This document shows positions 22,842 to 32,583 of a stretch of 49,532 bases of DNA, in pieces; the stretch's first letter is position 1, and every line of letters starts with the position of its first letter. The stretch lies in the NCBI RefSeq assembly GCF_001076885.1, contig NZ_JVDT01000219.1:1-49532 (forward strand). The letters run 5' to 3'. Made by a program: the position numbers and the translations under genes. The stretch is from Bacillus sp. 522_BSPC. GTDB taxonomy: Bacteria > Bacillota > Bacilli > Bacillales > Cytobacillaceae. Below the pieces are notes generated by a model, which was not told where the DNA came from, did not search any database, and was given only the letters and a program-made list of their open reading frames with translations.

Positions 22842-25694
22842 ATGAATGAAAGGCCGAAGTGGAAAAATGCATTAAACCATTTTAAAAACTTCTTCACCAA
22901 TAAAAGAACAATAAAAGGAGCCCGTGTAACCTATGAGGTAACATGGAATGTTACCTTGCTGTTTATCATTATTATCGTGATAGGCGGGGCATTTGGCCTC
23001 GGAATTGGTGCAGGATACTTTGCATCACTTGTTAAAGATGAGCCAATTCGTCCTTATGCTTCCATGCAAAAAGAAATTTACAATTATGAAGAAACATCCG
23101 AACTATACTTTGCCAACAATGATTTTCTAGGAAAAGTTCCTACTGACCTTGAAAGAGAAGAAGTAAAAATTAAAGATGTTTCATCCTATTTAAAGGATGC
23201 TGTGATTGCTACAGAGGATGAAAATTTCTATACCCATAACGGAGTAGTCCCAAAAGCAATTTTCCGTGCATTATTTCAAGAAGTTGCTAACACTTCCACT
23301 CAATCAGGAGGAAGTACGTTAACACAACAATTGATAAAGAATCAAATCTTAACAAATGAAGTATCTTTTGAAAGAAAAGCTAAGGAAATATTACTAGCGC
23401 TGAGGCTAGAGAAATTTTTTGACAAGGATGAAATATTAGAAGCATACTTAAATGTTTCAACTTTTGGAAGAAATTCTTCTGGCAGAAACATTGCTGGTGT
23501 ACAAGCAGCAGCAAACGGAATCTTTGGAGTGGAAGCTAAAGACTTAACATTGCCGCAGGCTGCATTTATTGCAGGACTCCCGCAAAGTCCATTTGGTTAT
23601 ACTCCTTTTACCCAAGAAGGAAAGCTAAAAAAGAACTTAGAACCTGGTTTAAATCGAATGAAAACCGTTTTAAACCGAATGTATGATCAAGAAAAAATTT
23701 CTAAAAAAGAATATGAAGCTGCTATAGCATATGATATAACGGAGGATTTTATTGGTCCTAAAAAAAGTCCAATTGAAGAATATCCTGCTTTAACTATTGA
23801 GATACAACAAAGAAGTATAGAAATTATTGCTGAGCTGTTAGCAAAAGAAGACGGATATACAAAAGAAGACTTACAAGCAGATGACATATTAGCAGAACAG
23901 TACAACATAATTGCAGACCGTCAAATCCATCAAAATGGCTATAAAATTCATAGCACTATTAATAAGAAAATTTATGATATTCAACAAGAAACGGTTAAAA
24001 ACTCTCAACTATTTGGTCCAGACAAGCCACAACAAGTGATTGATCCAGAAACGAATGAAAAAGTAACCATTATGGAACCAGTAGAAACGGGAGCAATTCT
24101 AATAGAAAATAAAACCGGAGCGATTATCAGCTTTGTTGGGGGACGTGATTATAATCGAGAAGCGACAAACCATGCTACAAGCAGTGTTAGACCAAATGGA
24201 TCAACAATGAAACCACTACTAGTATATGCTCCTGCCATTGAACTAGGCACATTATCACCAGGTAGTGTTCTTCCAGACTTACCATTAAAGTTAAACCCTA
24301 GTACACCAGGAAAAGTATGGCCAAACAACTATGATTTTCGGTTCCATGGGTTGGTAACAGCAAGATATGCATTGCAACAATCCTATAACGTTCCTGCTGT
24401 TAAGGCATATATTGATATCATGCCGCAAAACCCAATGAAATATCTAGAAAAAATGGGTATTACTACTTTAGATGAACAAGATTATTCTACAAGATCTGCC
24501 GCTATCGGAGGGCTTTCATATGGGTTAACTGTTGAAGAAAATACAAATGCATTTTCTACATTTGCTAATAGCGGTAAACATATTGATGCATATATGATTG
24601 AAAAAATTGAAGATAAAGATGGAAATATTATTTATCAACATGAAGTACAGCCCGTGGATGTATTTAGTCCACAAACTGCATATTTAACATTAGATATGAT
24701 GAGAGATGTTATTAATCAAGGAACAGCAGCTGCTGTAAATGGCCGCTTAAAATTCCACTCAGATTGGGCTGGAAAAACTGGTACAACACAGGATTTAAAT
24801 GATTCTTGGTTAATTGCCACCAATCCGAATGTTACATTCGGAGTATGGACCGGCTATGATACACCAAAATCATTAGAAACATCTGGCTTATCATACAGTA
24901 AACGTAATAATTATTTATGGGCAGATTTATTGAACGCTGCATACGACATAGCACCTGAGCTCATTGATCCTTCAGAAACCTTTAAAATGCCTGGTGGAAT
25001 CGTAAGACAATCTGTTTGTTCTATTTCTGGACTACTTCCTTCTGAGGGCTGCTCCAAAGCTGGGTTAGTTACTACCGATTTATTTAAATCTGGTACTGTT
25101 CCATCCAAAAAGGATGATAGCTTAGTTGCTGGTAAATATGTTGAGATTAACAATAAAAAATACATGGCCTTAGATTCAACACCAAGTGAATTTGCCGAAG
25201 AAGGATTAATGTTAAATCCAGATTACATTGAAAAATTATTTGGTATACGCATTAGTGATTCAAGTATATTAAGCGAAAATAATCCAAAGCTGAAGAATCT
25301 TATCATTCCAAATAATAAGATTGAAGACAATGGTAAGGCACCTAATGCACTGAAAATAAGTCAAAAAGGTGATACGATTACATGGAGCAAACATAATGAA
25401 AAAGATGTTATTGGCTATCGTGTATATAAGGATGGAAAAAAGGTACAAAGCATAAAAGCAGGCAATACATTGAGCTTTAAAGCAAGTAATGGAACCTTTA
25501 TCGTTAAGGCTGTTGATATTGCGGGGAAAGAATCAAAAGCATCAAATGAAATTGTTATAGGAAAAGTGCAAGAAGAACAAAAAGAAGAAAAATCCGACAA
25601 TAAAAAAGAAAATAATGAAGAAAACACGAAACAAGAGAACCAGCAAAACAATGCAGAACAAACCAAGGATGATGGTGAGAAAGAGAATAATTAA
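22842..25694 (+). CDS. Class A penicillin-binding protein (PBP1A-type)
   Basis: A 950-residue bifunctional cell-wall synthase. A short cytoplasmic N-terminus and one membrane segment (residues 36-60) are followed by a GT51 transglycosylase (ATEDENFYTHNG, GGSTLTQQLIKN, EAYLNVSTFGRN). The transpeptidase has SxxK in NGSTMKP (Ser near 454), SYN in QQSYNVPAV and KTGTT near 645. A fibronectin type III domain lies at about 830-906, then a low-complexity tail rich in E, K, N and Q. It polymerises and crosslinks peptidoglycan outside the membrane. GGGGGA and a TATAAT at 22811 precede it. The tail resembles that of PonA-type proteins; the exact subgroup is not assigned. Confidence 0.94.
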   Translation: MNERPKWKNALNHFKNFFTNKRTIKGARVTYEVTWNVTLLFIIIIVIGGAFGLGIGAGYFASLVKDEPIRPYASMQKEIYNYEETSELYFANNDFLGKVPTDLEREEVKIKDVSSYLKDAVIATEDENFYTHNGVVPKAIFRALFQEVANTSTQSGGSTLTQQLIKNQILTNEVSFERKAKEILLALRLEKFFDKDEILEAYLNVSTFGRNSSGRNIAGVQAAANGIFGVEAKDLTLPQAAFIAGLPQSPFGYTPFTQEGKLKKNLEPGLNRMKTVLNRMYDQEKISKKEYEAAIAYDITEDFIGPKKSPIEEYPALTIEIQQRSIEIIAELLAKEDGYTKEDLQADDILAEQYNIIADRQIHQNGYKIHSTINKKIYDIQQETVKNSQLFGPDKPQQVIDPETNEKVTIMEPVETGAILIENKTGAIISFVGGRDYNREATNHATSSVRPNGSTMKPLLVYAPAIELGTLSPGSVLPDLPLKLNPSTPGKVWPNNYDFRFHGLVTARYALQQSYNVPAVKAYIDIMPQNPMKYLEKMGITTLDEQDYSTRSAAIGGLSYGLTVEENTNAFSTFANSGKHIDAYMIEKIEDKDGNIIYQHEVQPVDVFSPQTAYLTLDMMRDVINQGTAAAVNGRLKFHSDWAGKTGTTQDLNDSWLIATNPNVTFGVWTGYDTPKSLETSGLSYSKRNNYLWADLLNAAYDIAPELIDPSETFKMPGGIVRQSVCSISGLLPSEGCSKAGLVTTDLFKSGTVPSKKDDSLVAGKYVEINNKKYMALDSTPSEFAEEGLMLNPDYIEKLFGIRISDSSILSENNPKLKNLIIPNNKIEDNGKAPNALKISQKGDTITWSKHNEKDVIGYRVYKDGKKVQSIKAGNTLSFKASNGTFIVKAVDIAGKESKASNEIVIGKVQEEQKEEKSDNKKENNEENTKQENQQNNAEQTKDDGEKENN

Positions 25695-25706
25695 AGCATA
25701 TTTGAG

Positions 25707-25738
25707 GGGAGAATCATCATTGATTCTCTCTTCTTTTT
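25707..25738 (+). terminator. Terminator of the penicillin-binding protein gene
   Basis: GAGAATCA/TGATTCTC stem with a four-base loop followed by a T-rich run, 15 bases after the stop. Confidence 0.8.
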
Positions 25739-25785
25739 ATCCTTATTACAAACACCATCCCAAAACCTTAATCATTTTCCCATAC

Positions 25786-25825
25786 AAAAAACCAAAGCTA
25801 GAATTTTCTCCAGCTTTGGTTTTTA
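25786..25825. terminator. Terminator between pbp and ccpA (bidirectional)
   Basis: AAAAACCAAAGCT pairs with AGCTTTGGTTTTT, with A and T tracts on the two sides. It ends ccpA on the minus strand and can back up the pbp terminator. Confidence 0.85.
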
Positions 25826-25833
25826 ATAAATCA

Positions 25834-26832
25834 TTATTTTGTTGATTTACGAGATTCAATACGGTGTGGAAGTGTTACAATATGATCTTCCACCGTTTCT
25901 TTATTCATATATTTGGTCAGCAATCTCATTGCTACTGCCCCTATATCATATAAAGGTTGTACAACAGTTGTTAGTTGTGGACGTACCATTAAAGTTAATT
26001 TCGTATTATCAGATGTCACAATTTCAAAATCTTCCGGAACTTTATATCCCTTATCTTCAGCTCCATGAATTACCCCTAAAGCCATTTCATCTGAACCAAC
26101 AAAGATAGCGGTTGGTTTATTATCAATTTCCATTAATTTATCAAAAGATTCCATACCAGATTCATAGGTATAATCTCCTTCAATTACTAAATCTTCATTA
26201 TAAGCAATCCCAGCTGCCTCTAAAGCCTTCTTATAACCGCCTAATTTCTCATTTTTATTGATTGGCTCTTCTAAGGATCCTAGAACAATTGCAATAGACT
26301 TATGACCCTTCTCCACAAAGCTAGTCACCACATCATATGCAGCCTGAGCATAATCAATATTAACAGAAGAAATCTTCTTGCTTTCCTCTATACTAGCAGC
26401 AAGAACGATTGGCACAGGAGACTTCTCAAACTCAGTAACATGTTCCTCTGTTATATTACCACCCATAAATACAATACCATCCACTTGTTTTCCTAACATC
26501 GTGTTTAATAAATGTAGCTCTTTATCTTTATTTTGATCAGAGTTACTTAAAATAATATTATATTTATACATTGTAGCAATATCTTCAATCCCTCTAGCTA
26601 ATTCTGCAAAGAAAGTACTTGATATATCTGGAATAATTACTCCAACAGTTGTTGTTTTCTTACTTGCAAGCCCTCTCGCTACTGCATTGGGACGATATCC
26701 TAATCGATCGATAACTTCTAGAACCTTTTTTCTTGTTGTTGGCTTTACGTTCGGATTTCCATTAACAACACGGGAAACGGTTGCCATAGAAACACTCGCT
26801 TCTCTTGCAACGTCATATATTGTTATATTCAT
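25834..26832 (-). CDS. ccpA: Catabolite control protein A
   Basis: A 332-residue LacI/GalR-family regulator. The N-terminal helix-turn-helix ([25 protein letters not shown]) and hinge helix ([15 protein letters not shown]) are typical of CcpA, followed by a periplasmic-binding-protein-like core. With HPr-Ser46-P it binds cre sites and controls carbon catabolite repression. AAAAGGAGTG precedes the ATG. It lies directly downstream of aroA on the same strand, the B. subtilis order, but aroA has its own terminator and the 386-base spacer can hold a ccpA promoter. Confidence 0.96.
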   Translation of the reverse strand: MNITIYDVAREASVSMATVSRVVNGNPNVKPTTRKKVLEVIDRLGYRPNAVARGLASKKTTTVGVIIPDISSTFFAELARGIEDIATMYKYNIILSNSDQNKDKELHLLNTMLGKQVDGIVFMGGNITEEHVTEFEKSPVPIVLAASIEESKKISSVNIDYAQAAYDVVTSFVEKGHKSIAIVLGSLEEPINKNEKLGGYKKALEAAGIAYNEDLVIEGDYTYESGMESFDKLMEIDNKPTAIFVGSDEMALGVIHGAEDKGYKVPEDFEIVTSDNTKLTLMVRPQLTTVVQPLYDIGAVAMRLLTKYMNKETVEDHIVTLPHRIESRKSTK

Positions 26833-27156
26833 TGTTATTTTGCACTCCTTTTAGTCGAACTAATTTCTTTCTATTATTTTACGGCAAGAAGCTACTTCCT
26901 AATCATAATCGATTTTTATTTAGCTAATCTTGTCTAATTATGTACTAATGATACGATATCGTCGCAAAAGCCGCAATGACAAGCTTTCATTTTTTTTCAA
27001 AAAAATCGACTTTTTTTCGTCATTTAGTAAAATAAAACCTTATTTGAGCATTCTTCCATTCAGTTTACCATAAAAACGAGAAAAATATAAATAATTATCC
27101 TATTGATGTATAAGTAATCATTTATATTACATAGTTTTTCTTTACCCGTTTAAAAG
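26833..27156. other. Spacer upstream of ccpA
   Basis: No gene is seen in these 324 bases. On the minus strand TTGTCA near 26976-26981, with TATCGT or TATCAT about 17-20 bases on, is a possible ccpA promoter; the -10 region overlaps a perfect ACGATATCGT palindrome (26951-26960). Confidence 0.4.
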
Positions 27157-27195
27157 ATAAAAAACCCGTTCATGTTAGTTTAACACGAACGGGAC
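27157..27195 (-). terminator. Terminator of aroA
   Basis: CCCGTTCATGTTA pairs with TAACACGAACGGG (one mismatch) and the minus strand continues with a T run. Confidence 0.85.
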
Positions 27196-27218
27196 TCTTT
27201 ACCTATTCTACTAGAGCT

Positions 27219-28301
27219 TTAAACTCTTACATACGGTGTAGATTGTATTGCTCGGTAAAATTCATCAAATTGTTCAATGTCCATTTGCTGTGCAGAATCA
27301 GATAATGCTACTGCAGGATCAGGATGAACTTCTGCCATTACTCCATCTGCTCCAATTGCTAAAGCTGCCTTTGCACAAGGTAATAACAAATCTTTTCTTC
27401 CTGTCGAATGTGTTACATCAACAAAGACTGGCAGATGCGTTTCCTGTTTTAAGATAGGAACCGCAGAGATATCTAATGTATTTCTTGTTGCACGCTCATA
27501 CGTACGAATACCACGTTCGCAAAGGATAATTTGGTCATTCCCTTGGGACATGATATATTCTGCAGCATTTATAAATTCTTCTATCGTTGCCGCTAATCCA
27601 CGTTTTAATAGAATTGGTTTTTTCACACTACCAGCTGCTTTTAATAATTCAAAGTTTTGCATATTACGTGCACCAATTTGAATGACATCAATATAATCTA
27701 GAGCTGTTTCGATATGCTCCGTACTCACAATCTCACTGATTACTGCTAAATCATATTCATCTGCTACTCTTTTTAATATTTTTAAACCTTCTACACCTAG
27801 GCCTTGGAAATCATAAGGAGATGTTCTCGGCTTAAATGCACCACCACGAAGAAGCTTTAGCCCTTTTGCTTGCACCGATGCAGCAACTTGAGCTACTTGC
27901 TCATAAGATTCAACTGAACAAGGACCAAACACAAATTTTGGCGTACCATCACCAATTTTTGTTCCTTTAATATCAACAATTGTATCCTCTGCCTTTTTCT
28001 TACGTGATACTAATAATGCTTTACTATCATCTTCTTGTTGTAATTGTAAGCCCATTTTAAAAATCTGCTTAAATAAATGAGAAATAGTTCCATTATCAAA
28101 TGGACCATTATTTTTATTTAAAATATGATCAAGCATCTTTCTTTCACGGACTGGATCATATCGATGTACACCGTGGGTATCTTTTGTTTGCGCAATTTTT
28201 TGAACAAGGCTTGCACGCTCATTAATTTTTTCTAAAATTTCTAAGTTTAGCTCATCTACACGATTACGTAATTCTTCCAATTCCTTATTGCTCACAATCA
28301 T
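27219..28301 (-). CDS. aroA: Chorismate mutase-DAHP synthase fusion
   Basis: A 360-residue bifunctional enzyme at the entry to aromatic amino-acid synthesis. Residues 1-90 are an AroQ-type chorismate mutase ([25 protein letters not shown]) that serves as the feedback-sensing domain. The rest is a type I-beta DAHP synthase ([43 protein letters not shown]), which condenses PEP and erythrose 4-phosphate. The ATG at 28301 has AAGGG six bases upstream. The GTG at 28295, giving MSNKEL as in B. subtilis AroA, is equally possible. Confidence 0.95.
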   Translation of the reverse strand: MIVSNKELEELRNRVDELNLEILEKINERASLVQKIAQTKDTHGVHRYDPVRERKMLDHILNKNNGPFDNGTISHLFKQIFKMGLQLQQEDDSKALLVSRKKKAEDTIVDIKGTKIGDGTPKFVFGPCSVESYEQVAQVAASVQAKGLKLLRGGAFKPRTSPYDFQGLGVEGLKILKRVADEYDLAVISEIVSTEHIETALDYIDVIQIGARNMQNFELLKAAGSVKKPILLKRGLAATIEEFINAAEYIMSQGNDQIILCERGIRTYERATRNTLDISAVPILKQETHLPVFVDVTHSTGRKDLLLPCAKAALAIGADGVMAEVHPDPAVALSDSAQQMDIEQFDEFYRAIQSTPYVRV

Positions 28302-28457
28302 CCTCATCCCTTCATTAAAAAAGACCAAAACCGTATAATTCCATTATACAATTTGCCTAGATTCTTTATACAAATACAAAAATATGTTACATTTCTTTTA
28401 ATTGGATTAATTATAAATCAAATTTATCGCCTTGTCACTATTTTTCTTTAATAATTA

Positions 28458-28486
28458 AACGCTTTTAAGCGTTAAAGCGTTATAAT
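28458..28486 (+). promoter_or_regulatory. Palindrome overlapping the promoter of the FtsA-like gene
   Basis: AACGCTTTTAAGCGTT (28458-28473) is a perfect 16-bp palindrome followed at once by a third half-site AAAGCGTT, whose last base starts a consensus TATAAT (28481-28486). The repeat fills the -35 to -10 interval of the gene starting 70 bases downstream. Confidence 0.6.
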
Positions 28487-28555
28487 TAATATGTTAATAA
28501 ATGATTCTGCCTTGAACAAGAGTTTATATTTAAATAAAAAAGAAGGTGTTTTTCT

Positions 28556-30715
28556 GTGCAAAATAATGAAAAACTGTTTGCATTAGATATTGGTACTCGC
28601 TCCGTTGTCGGTATTATCTTAGAAAAGAAAGAAGACAAATATCATGTTTCTGACCTTTTAGCCATTGAACATACAGAAAGAGCAATGTTAGATGGTCAAA
28701 TTCATGACGTATTAGCCGTATCTAAAATTATTAAAGAAATTAAAAATCAATTAGAAATAAAACATGGCCCTCTGGAAAAAGTTAGTGTTGCAGCTGCTGG
28801 AAGAGCTTTAAAGACAGAACGAGCATCTTATGAAATGAACATAGAAAGAAAACCGTTAATTACAAAAGAAGATATATTACATTTGGAATTGACTGCTGTG
28901 CAGCAAGCTCAAAGCTCTGTTGCAGAAAAAAATGAACGTGATAAAGGACAATTTTATTATTGTGTTGGCTATTCTGTTCTCCACTATTCTCTTGATGATC
29001 AAGAAATGGGTAGCTTAATTGACCAGCAAGGTTTAATTGCAAAAGTAGAAATTATCGCTACTTTTTTACCTAAGGTTGTTGTCGAATCCCTGATAGCTGC
29101 TTTACATAGAGCAGATTTAGAAATGCAAGCTTTAACGCTTGAACCAATTGCAGCCATCAATGTACTTATACCCCCCTCCATGAGAAGATTAAATGTTGCT
29201 TTAGTAGACATTGGGGCTGGAACATCCGATATAGCAATTACTGATTCTGGTACTGTTATTGCCTATGGAATGGTCCCCGTTGCGGGAGATGAAATAACCG
29301 AGGCACTAAGTGATGCATATTTATTAGACTTTCCACTGGCAGAGAAGGCGAAAAGAGAATTATCTCAAAATGATCATATTGAGATTTCAGATATCCTTGG
29401 ATTCACGACTGAATTACATAAAGAAGAGGTTATTAAAGAAATCGAGCCAGCACTAGATAAATTGGCAGATACCATCTGTAGGGAAATTCTTTCGTTAAAT
29501 AATCACAAATCACCTAAAGCAGTAATGCTAGTTGGTGGCGGAAGCCAAACGCCGGCATTACAGTTGAAGATTGCAGAAATGCTAAATTTGCCTGCTAATA
29601 GAGTTGCAATAAGAGGAATCGATGCTATCACCCAACTAACCTTTGAAAAGTCCTTCCACTTTGGACCAGAGCTTGTAACACCAATTGGAATCGCTATTAC
29701 AGCTGAAAAAATGCCAGTCCAATATAAAACGGTTTATATTAATGAACAACCTGTCAGATTATTTGAAGTAAATAAATTAACCGTTGGAGATTGTCTTTTG
29801 GCATCTGGCATAAAGATGACCCAGCTATATGGAAAACCAGGCAATGCTATGATTGTTACGATAAATAATCAAAAAATAACTATTCCAGGAAGTCATGGCA
29901 AAGGACCAACTATTTTAAGAAATGAAATACCTTGCTCATTAGAAGATACAGTGGAGGATGGAGAAGCATTAACCGTTTACTGTGGGAAGGATGGAGAACA
30001 AGCAATTGTTCAAATAAAGGACTTAATTGATACAGAAGCAGACAAAAATATTATGATTAATAATAAAAGCTATACGATTCATTCTAAGATTGTATGCAAT
30101 GGAGAAGCTGTTTCAAGTGATTACCAAGTAGAAGATAAAGATATCATCGTGTATCACGCAGATACCACCATTCATGAGGCATTAAAATCACTAAATTTAA
30201 CCCATCTTATTGATGAACTTCAGCCATTCCAACTTTTAATAAACGGAAAAGAAACGATTCTTCCTGCTTTTTCTGGAAAAATTATTAAGAATGGTTTGCC
30301 TTGTCGTATAAGTCAGTATTTTGAACATAATGATGAAATTATATTAGAACAAAGAAAAACACCAACTGTTCAAGAATTAACAGAAAAAAAACAAATTTTA
30401 ATGTACCAAATACTTCCTGTCTATTTTAATGACAAAAAAATAACCCTTACAAAACAATTAGCACAAATACAAAGAAAGGGACAAATTCTACAACTGGATG
30501 ATCTTTTATACAGTGGAGATGACATTAGAATAGAGCAAAAACCATTTGAGGGGTTTTTATTTCAAGATTTATTCGCTTTTGTAAATATTAATATGCCTCA
30601 AAACGGCGGGGGATCTTTTCAGCTTTTACGAAACGGAGAACGTGCAACCTTTTTAACCCCTATAAAAAAAGACGATAAGCTTTCAATCGTTTGGCCTGTT
30701 AAAACAGGAAGTTAG
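28556..30715 (+). CDS. FtsA/PilM-like actin-fold protein with a repeat-rich C-terminus
   Basis: A 719-residue cytosolic protein. Residues 5-380 form an actin-like ATPase fold of the FtsA/PilM type: LFALDIGTRSVVGII (phosphate 1), VALVDIGAGTSDIAI (phosphate 2) and VMLVGGGSQTPAL (adenosine). It is annotated as cell division protein FtsA in several Bacillaceae, but it is far longer than true FtsA (about 420-440) and lacks an obvious C-terminal membrane helix. Residues 392-715 hold about five diverged repeats of the form ING-x(8-15)-NG-x(8-12)-GDxIxI, possibly beta-grasp-like. The start is a GTG with GAAGGTG upstream. It is monocistronic. Its role in division or shape is inferred. Confidence 0.8.
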   Translation: MQNNEKLFALDIGTRSVVGIILEKKEDKYHVSDLLAIEHTERAMLDGQIHDVLAVSKIIKEIKNQLEIKHGPLEKVSVAAAGRALKTERASYEMNIERKPLITKEDILHLELTAVQQAQSSVAEKNERDKGQFYYCVGYSVLHYSLDDQEMGSLIDQQGLIAKVEIIATFLPKVVVESLIAALHRADLEMQALTLEPIAAINVLIPPSMRRLNVALVDIGAGTSDIAITDSGTVIAYGMVPVAGDEITEALSDAYLLDFPLAEKAKRELSQNDHIEISDILGFTTELHKEEVIKEIEPALDKLADTICREILSLNNHKSPKAVMLVGGGSQTPALQLKIAEMLNLPANRVAIRGIDAITQLTFEKSFHFGPELVTPIGIAITAEKMPVQYKTVYINEQPVRLFEVNKLTVGDCLLASGIKMTQLYGKPGNAMIVTINNQKITIPGSHGKGPTILRNEIPCSLEDTVEDGEALTVYCGKDGEQAIVQIKDLIDTEADKNIMINNKSYTIHSKIVCNGEAVSSDYQVEDKDIIVYHADTTIHEALKSLNLTHLIDELQPFQLLINGKETILPAFSGKIIKNGLPCRISQYFEHNDEIILEQRKTPTVQELTEKKQILMYQILPVYFNDKKITLTKQLAQIQRKGQILQLDDLLYSGDDIRIEQKPFEGFLFQDLFAFVNINMPQNGGGSFQLLRNGERATFLTPIKKDDKLSIVWPVKTGS

Positions 30716-30756
30716 AATAAAGACAAATAAACGGTTATAAATCATTTAACATTACA

Positions 30757-30796
30757 AAAGGAAGTCAGACTACCATCTTCCGACTTCCTTTTTATG
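30757..30796 (+). terminator. Terminator of the FtsA-like gene
   Basis: AAAGGAAGTC pairs with GACTTCCTTT, followed by a T run. Confidence 0.85.
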
Positions 30797-30847
30797 TAAA
30801 ATTTGATTTTTACTTATCTTTAGCTGAATCGCTAGGACTACCCTACA

Positions 30848-31174
30848 TTATCTTTCTATCACAGCTTTTTGTAAAGAATCTACCGTTATTTTTCCATGTG
30901 ATGTATGCCAAACAATATGATTGTTTTCAAAAAGTAACGCTTGCGGAGATTCATGCCTTACTTGATAATTTTCTGCAATATAGTTAGATAATGCTCTTGA
31001 TTCTTGTACAGCTAAATAGTATGTAGCGATTTCTTTATTATCTTCCGCATATTGTTTATATTCATCAAAAGCATTCGCACTAATTGGACATGTCAAGCTA
31101 TGCTTAACCAACCAAAATATCTCTTTACTTTGAACAAGACCTTCAAATTTTTCAACAGTGTCTATTTTTTTCAT
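30848..31174 (-). CDS. ytxJ: YtxJ / bacilliredoxin-like protein (BrxC)
   Basis: A 108-residue thioredoxin-fold protein of the YtxJ family. The single-cysteine motif HSLTCPISANAF puts Cys29 where thioredoxin has CxxC, the form used by monothiol bacilliredoxins. The family acts with bacillithiol to remove mixed disulfides (known as BrxC). It is 210 bases downstream of ytxH on the same strand; in B. subtilis ytxG-ytxH-ytxJ form a stress-induced operon. The wide gap here leaves room for its own promoter. Confidence 0.92.
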   Translation of the reverse strand: MKKIDTVEKFEGLVQSKEIFWLVKHSLTCPISANAFDEYKQYAEDNKEIATYYLAVQESRALSNYIAENYQVRHESPQALLFENNHIVWHTSHGKITVDSLQKAVIER

Positions 31175-31384
31175 TTCTAACCATCCTTTATCTTAAATAG
31201 CTTTCCTAAGACTCTTTAACTAATCGAAAGGGTTCTAGAAAGGAATCAATCTACTTAAAACAGCCTATATACCTATTGGCTTTCTGCATGTAGCTTAACT
31301 TAAAAGACTGTCTCTTTTTAGCGTAGAAAGCGAATGGTAATATAGACTGCAAACTTTAACGATATTTTATACAAATCGTCCTTA

Positions 31385-31852
31385 TCAATGATTGTATTTA
31401 CTTTCTGTTTCATCAAATGCTTTTTTTGTTTCTGCTAGTTTTTGTTGAATTTCATCAAATTCCGAGCTTTTTAAACTAGTACTTAAATCAGATGCCTCTT
31501 CTTTCAGTTCATCAAAATGATCAGAAGTATTATCTTGTGCTTTCGTACTTTTCACCTTATCCATAATATCACTAGAAGTTTTTGTTACTACATTACTAAT
31601 CTTGTCTGTTTTATCCTTCGCAATGGAAATGAACTCTGTGCCTTTTTCTTTTACAGTATCCGTTAATTCAATTCCTTTATCCTTCCAAGCTCCTGCTTGT
31701 CCGTTCAAATCATGAAGCAATTCTTTTCCAGGCTTTGGAGCAAGAAATAAAGCGGTAGCTGCACCGACAACCCCACCTAAAATGGCACCGACTAGAAAAT
31801 CCTTCGTACTTGAGTTTTCATTTGCATGGATTATTTCTTGTTCTCGCTTCAT
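31385..31852 (-). CDS. ytxH: YtxH general-stress-like protein
   Basis: A 155-residue protein of the YtxH family. One N-terminal membrane segment with the typical glycine pattern (FLVGAILGGVVGAATALFLAPKPGKEL) is followed by a long charged helical tail with heptad-like repeats of K, D and S, probably coiled-coil. Family members are general-stress proteins of unknown biochemical role. It starts 18 bases after ytxG on the same strand, with AAAGGAGG before the ATG. Confidence 0.9.
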   Translation of the reverse strand: MKREQEIIHANENSSTKDFLVGAILGGVVGAATALFLAPKPGKELLHDLNGQAGAWKDKGIELTDTVKEKGTEFISIAKDKTDKISNVVTKTSSDIMDKVKSTKAQDNTSDHFDELKEEASDLSTSLKSSEFDEIQQKLAETKKAFDETESKYNH

Positions 31853-31869
31853 TATTAAACATCCTCCTT

Positions 31870-32313
31870 TTAATTACTTCTTACTCGCGTTCGATTTTGT
31901 TCTGTCTTTCTAGCTTGCCACTGATCTTTAATATTCATAAATACTTTGCTATATTGAACAATTTGAGCTATTTTATCTTGATTTTTCGTAAGTGTATTTT
32001 CTACATTTTGCGTAATCGTTTGAACAGACTGATTAAAACCTTGTACACTTGTTCCTACATCCTTGACTGCATCTACGACTGAATTTAAACTTTCCGATTT
32101 CTGTTGAATATCTGTAGCTAAATCATTCGTTTTTTGTAATAAAATTGTTGTTTCTCTTGTAACGCCATCTAATTGCCTTTCTAACCCGACAAGTGTTTTT
32201 GAAACACTATCAAGCGTGATATGTAGTGATTTCAATGTTCTAGCAACATAAATGACTAGAATTGTAAATGCTATAGCTATTAAAGCTACACTTAAATATA
32301 AAAGATTTATCAT
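31870..32313 (-). CDS. ytxG: YtxG, DUF948 membrane-anchored protein
   Basis: A 147-residue protein with one N-terminal membrane helix (LYLSVALIAIAFTILVIYVARTL) and a long coiled-coil region (LDSVSKTLVGLERQLDGVT, LVDAVKDVGTSVQGFNQSVQ). This matches DUF948 / B. subtilis YtxG, part of the stress-responsive ytxGHJ group. The function is not established. GGAGGTGCG lies upstream of the ATG. The promoter region is shared with divergent ampS. Confidence 0.9.
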   Translation of the reverse strand: MINLLYLSVALIAIAFTILVIYVARTLKSLHITLDSVSKTLVGLERQLDGVTRETTILLQKTNDLATDIQQKSESLNSVVDAVKDVGTSVQGFNQSVQTITQNVENTLTKNQDKIAQIVQYSKVFMNIKDQWQARKTEQNRTRVRSN

Positions 32314-32583
32314 CCTTATCGCACCTCCACTTTATTGGTCTTTTCCCACAATCGGTATGACTAAAACCTTAGTTTTATTATAATTGGAAAAACTTACAGA
32401 AACAAATGATTCCTTTCCATTCCTCTACTACGGGACCATGTTTGTGGAGAAAAATAATAGAAAGAGTCCGATTCTGATTATTTTTTTCTTATTTCTTATT
32501 TTTTATAACCGTTTATATTTAAGGAAAAAATTTTTTCGGGTACAATAAGAAAGTTATCACATTTATAAAACTTGGAGGTACAT

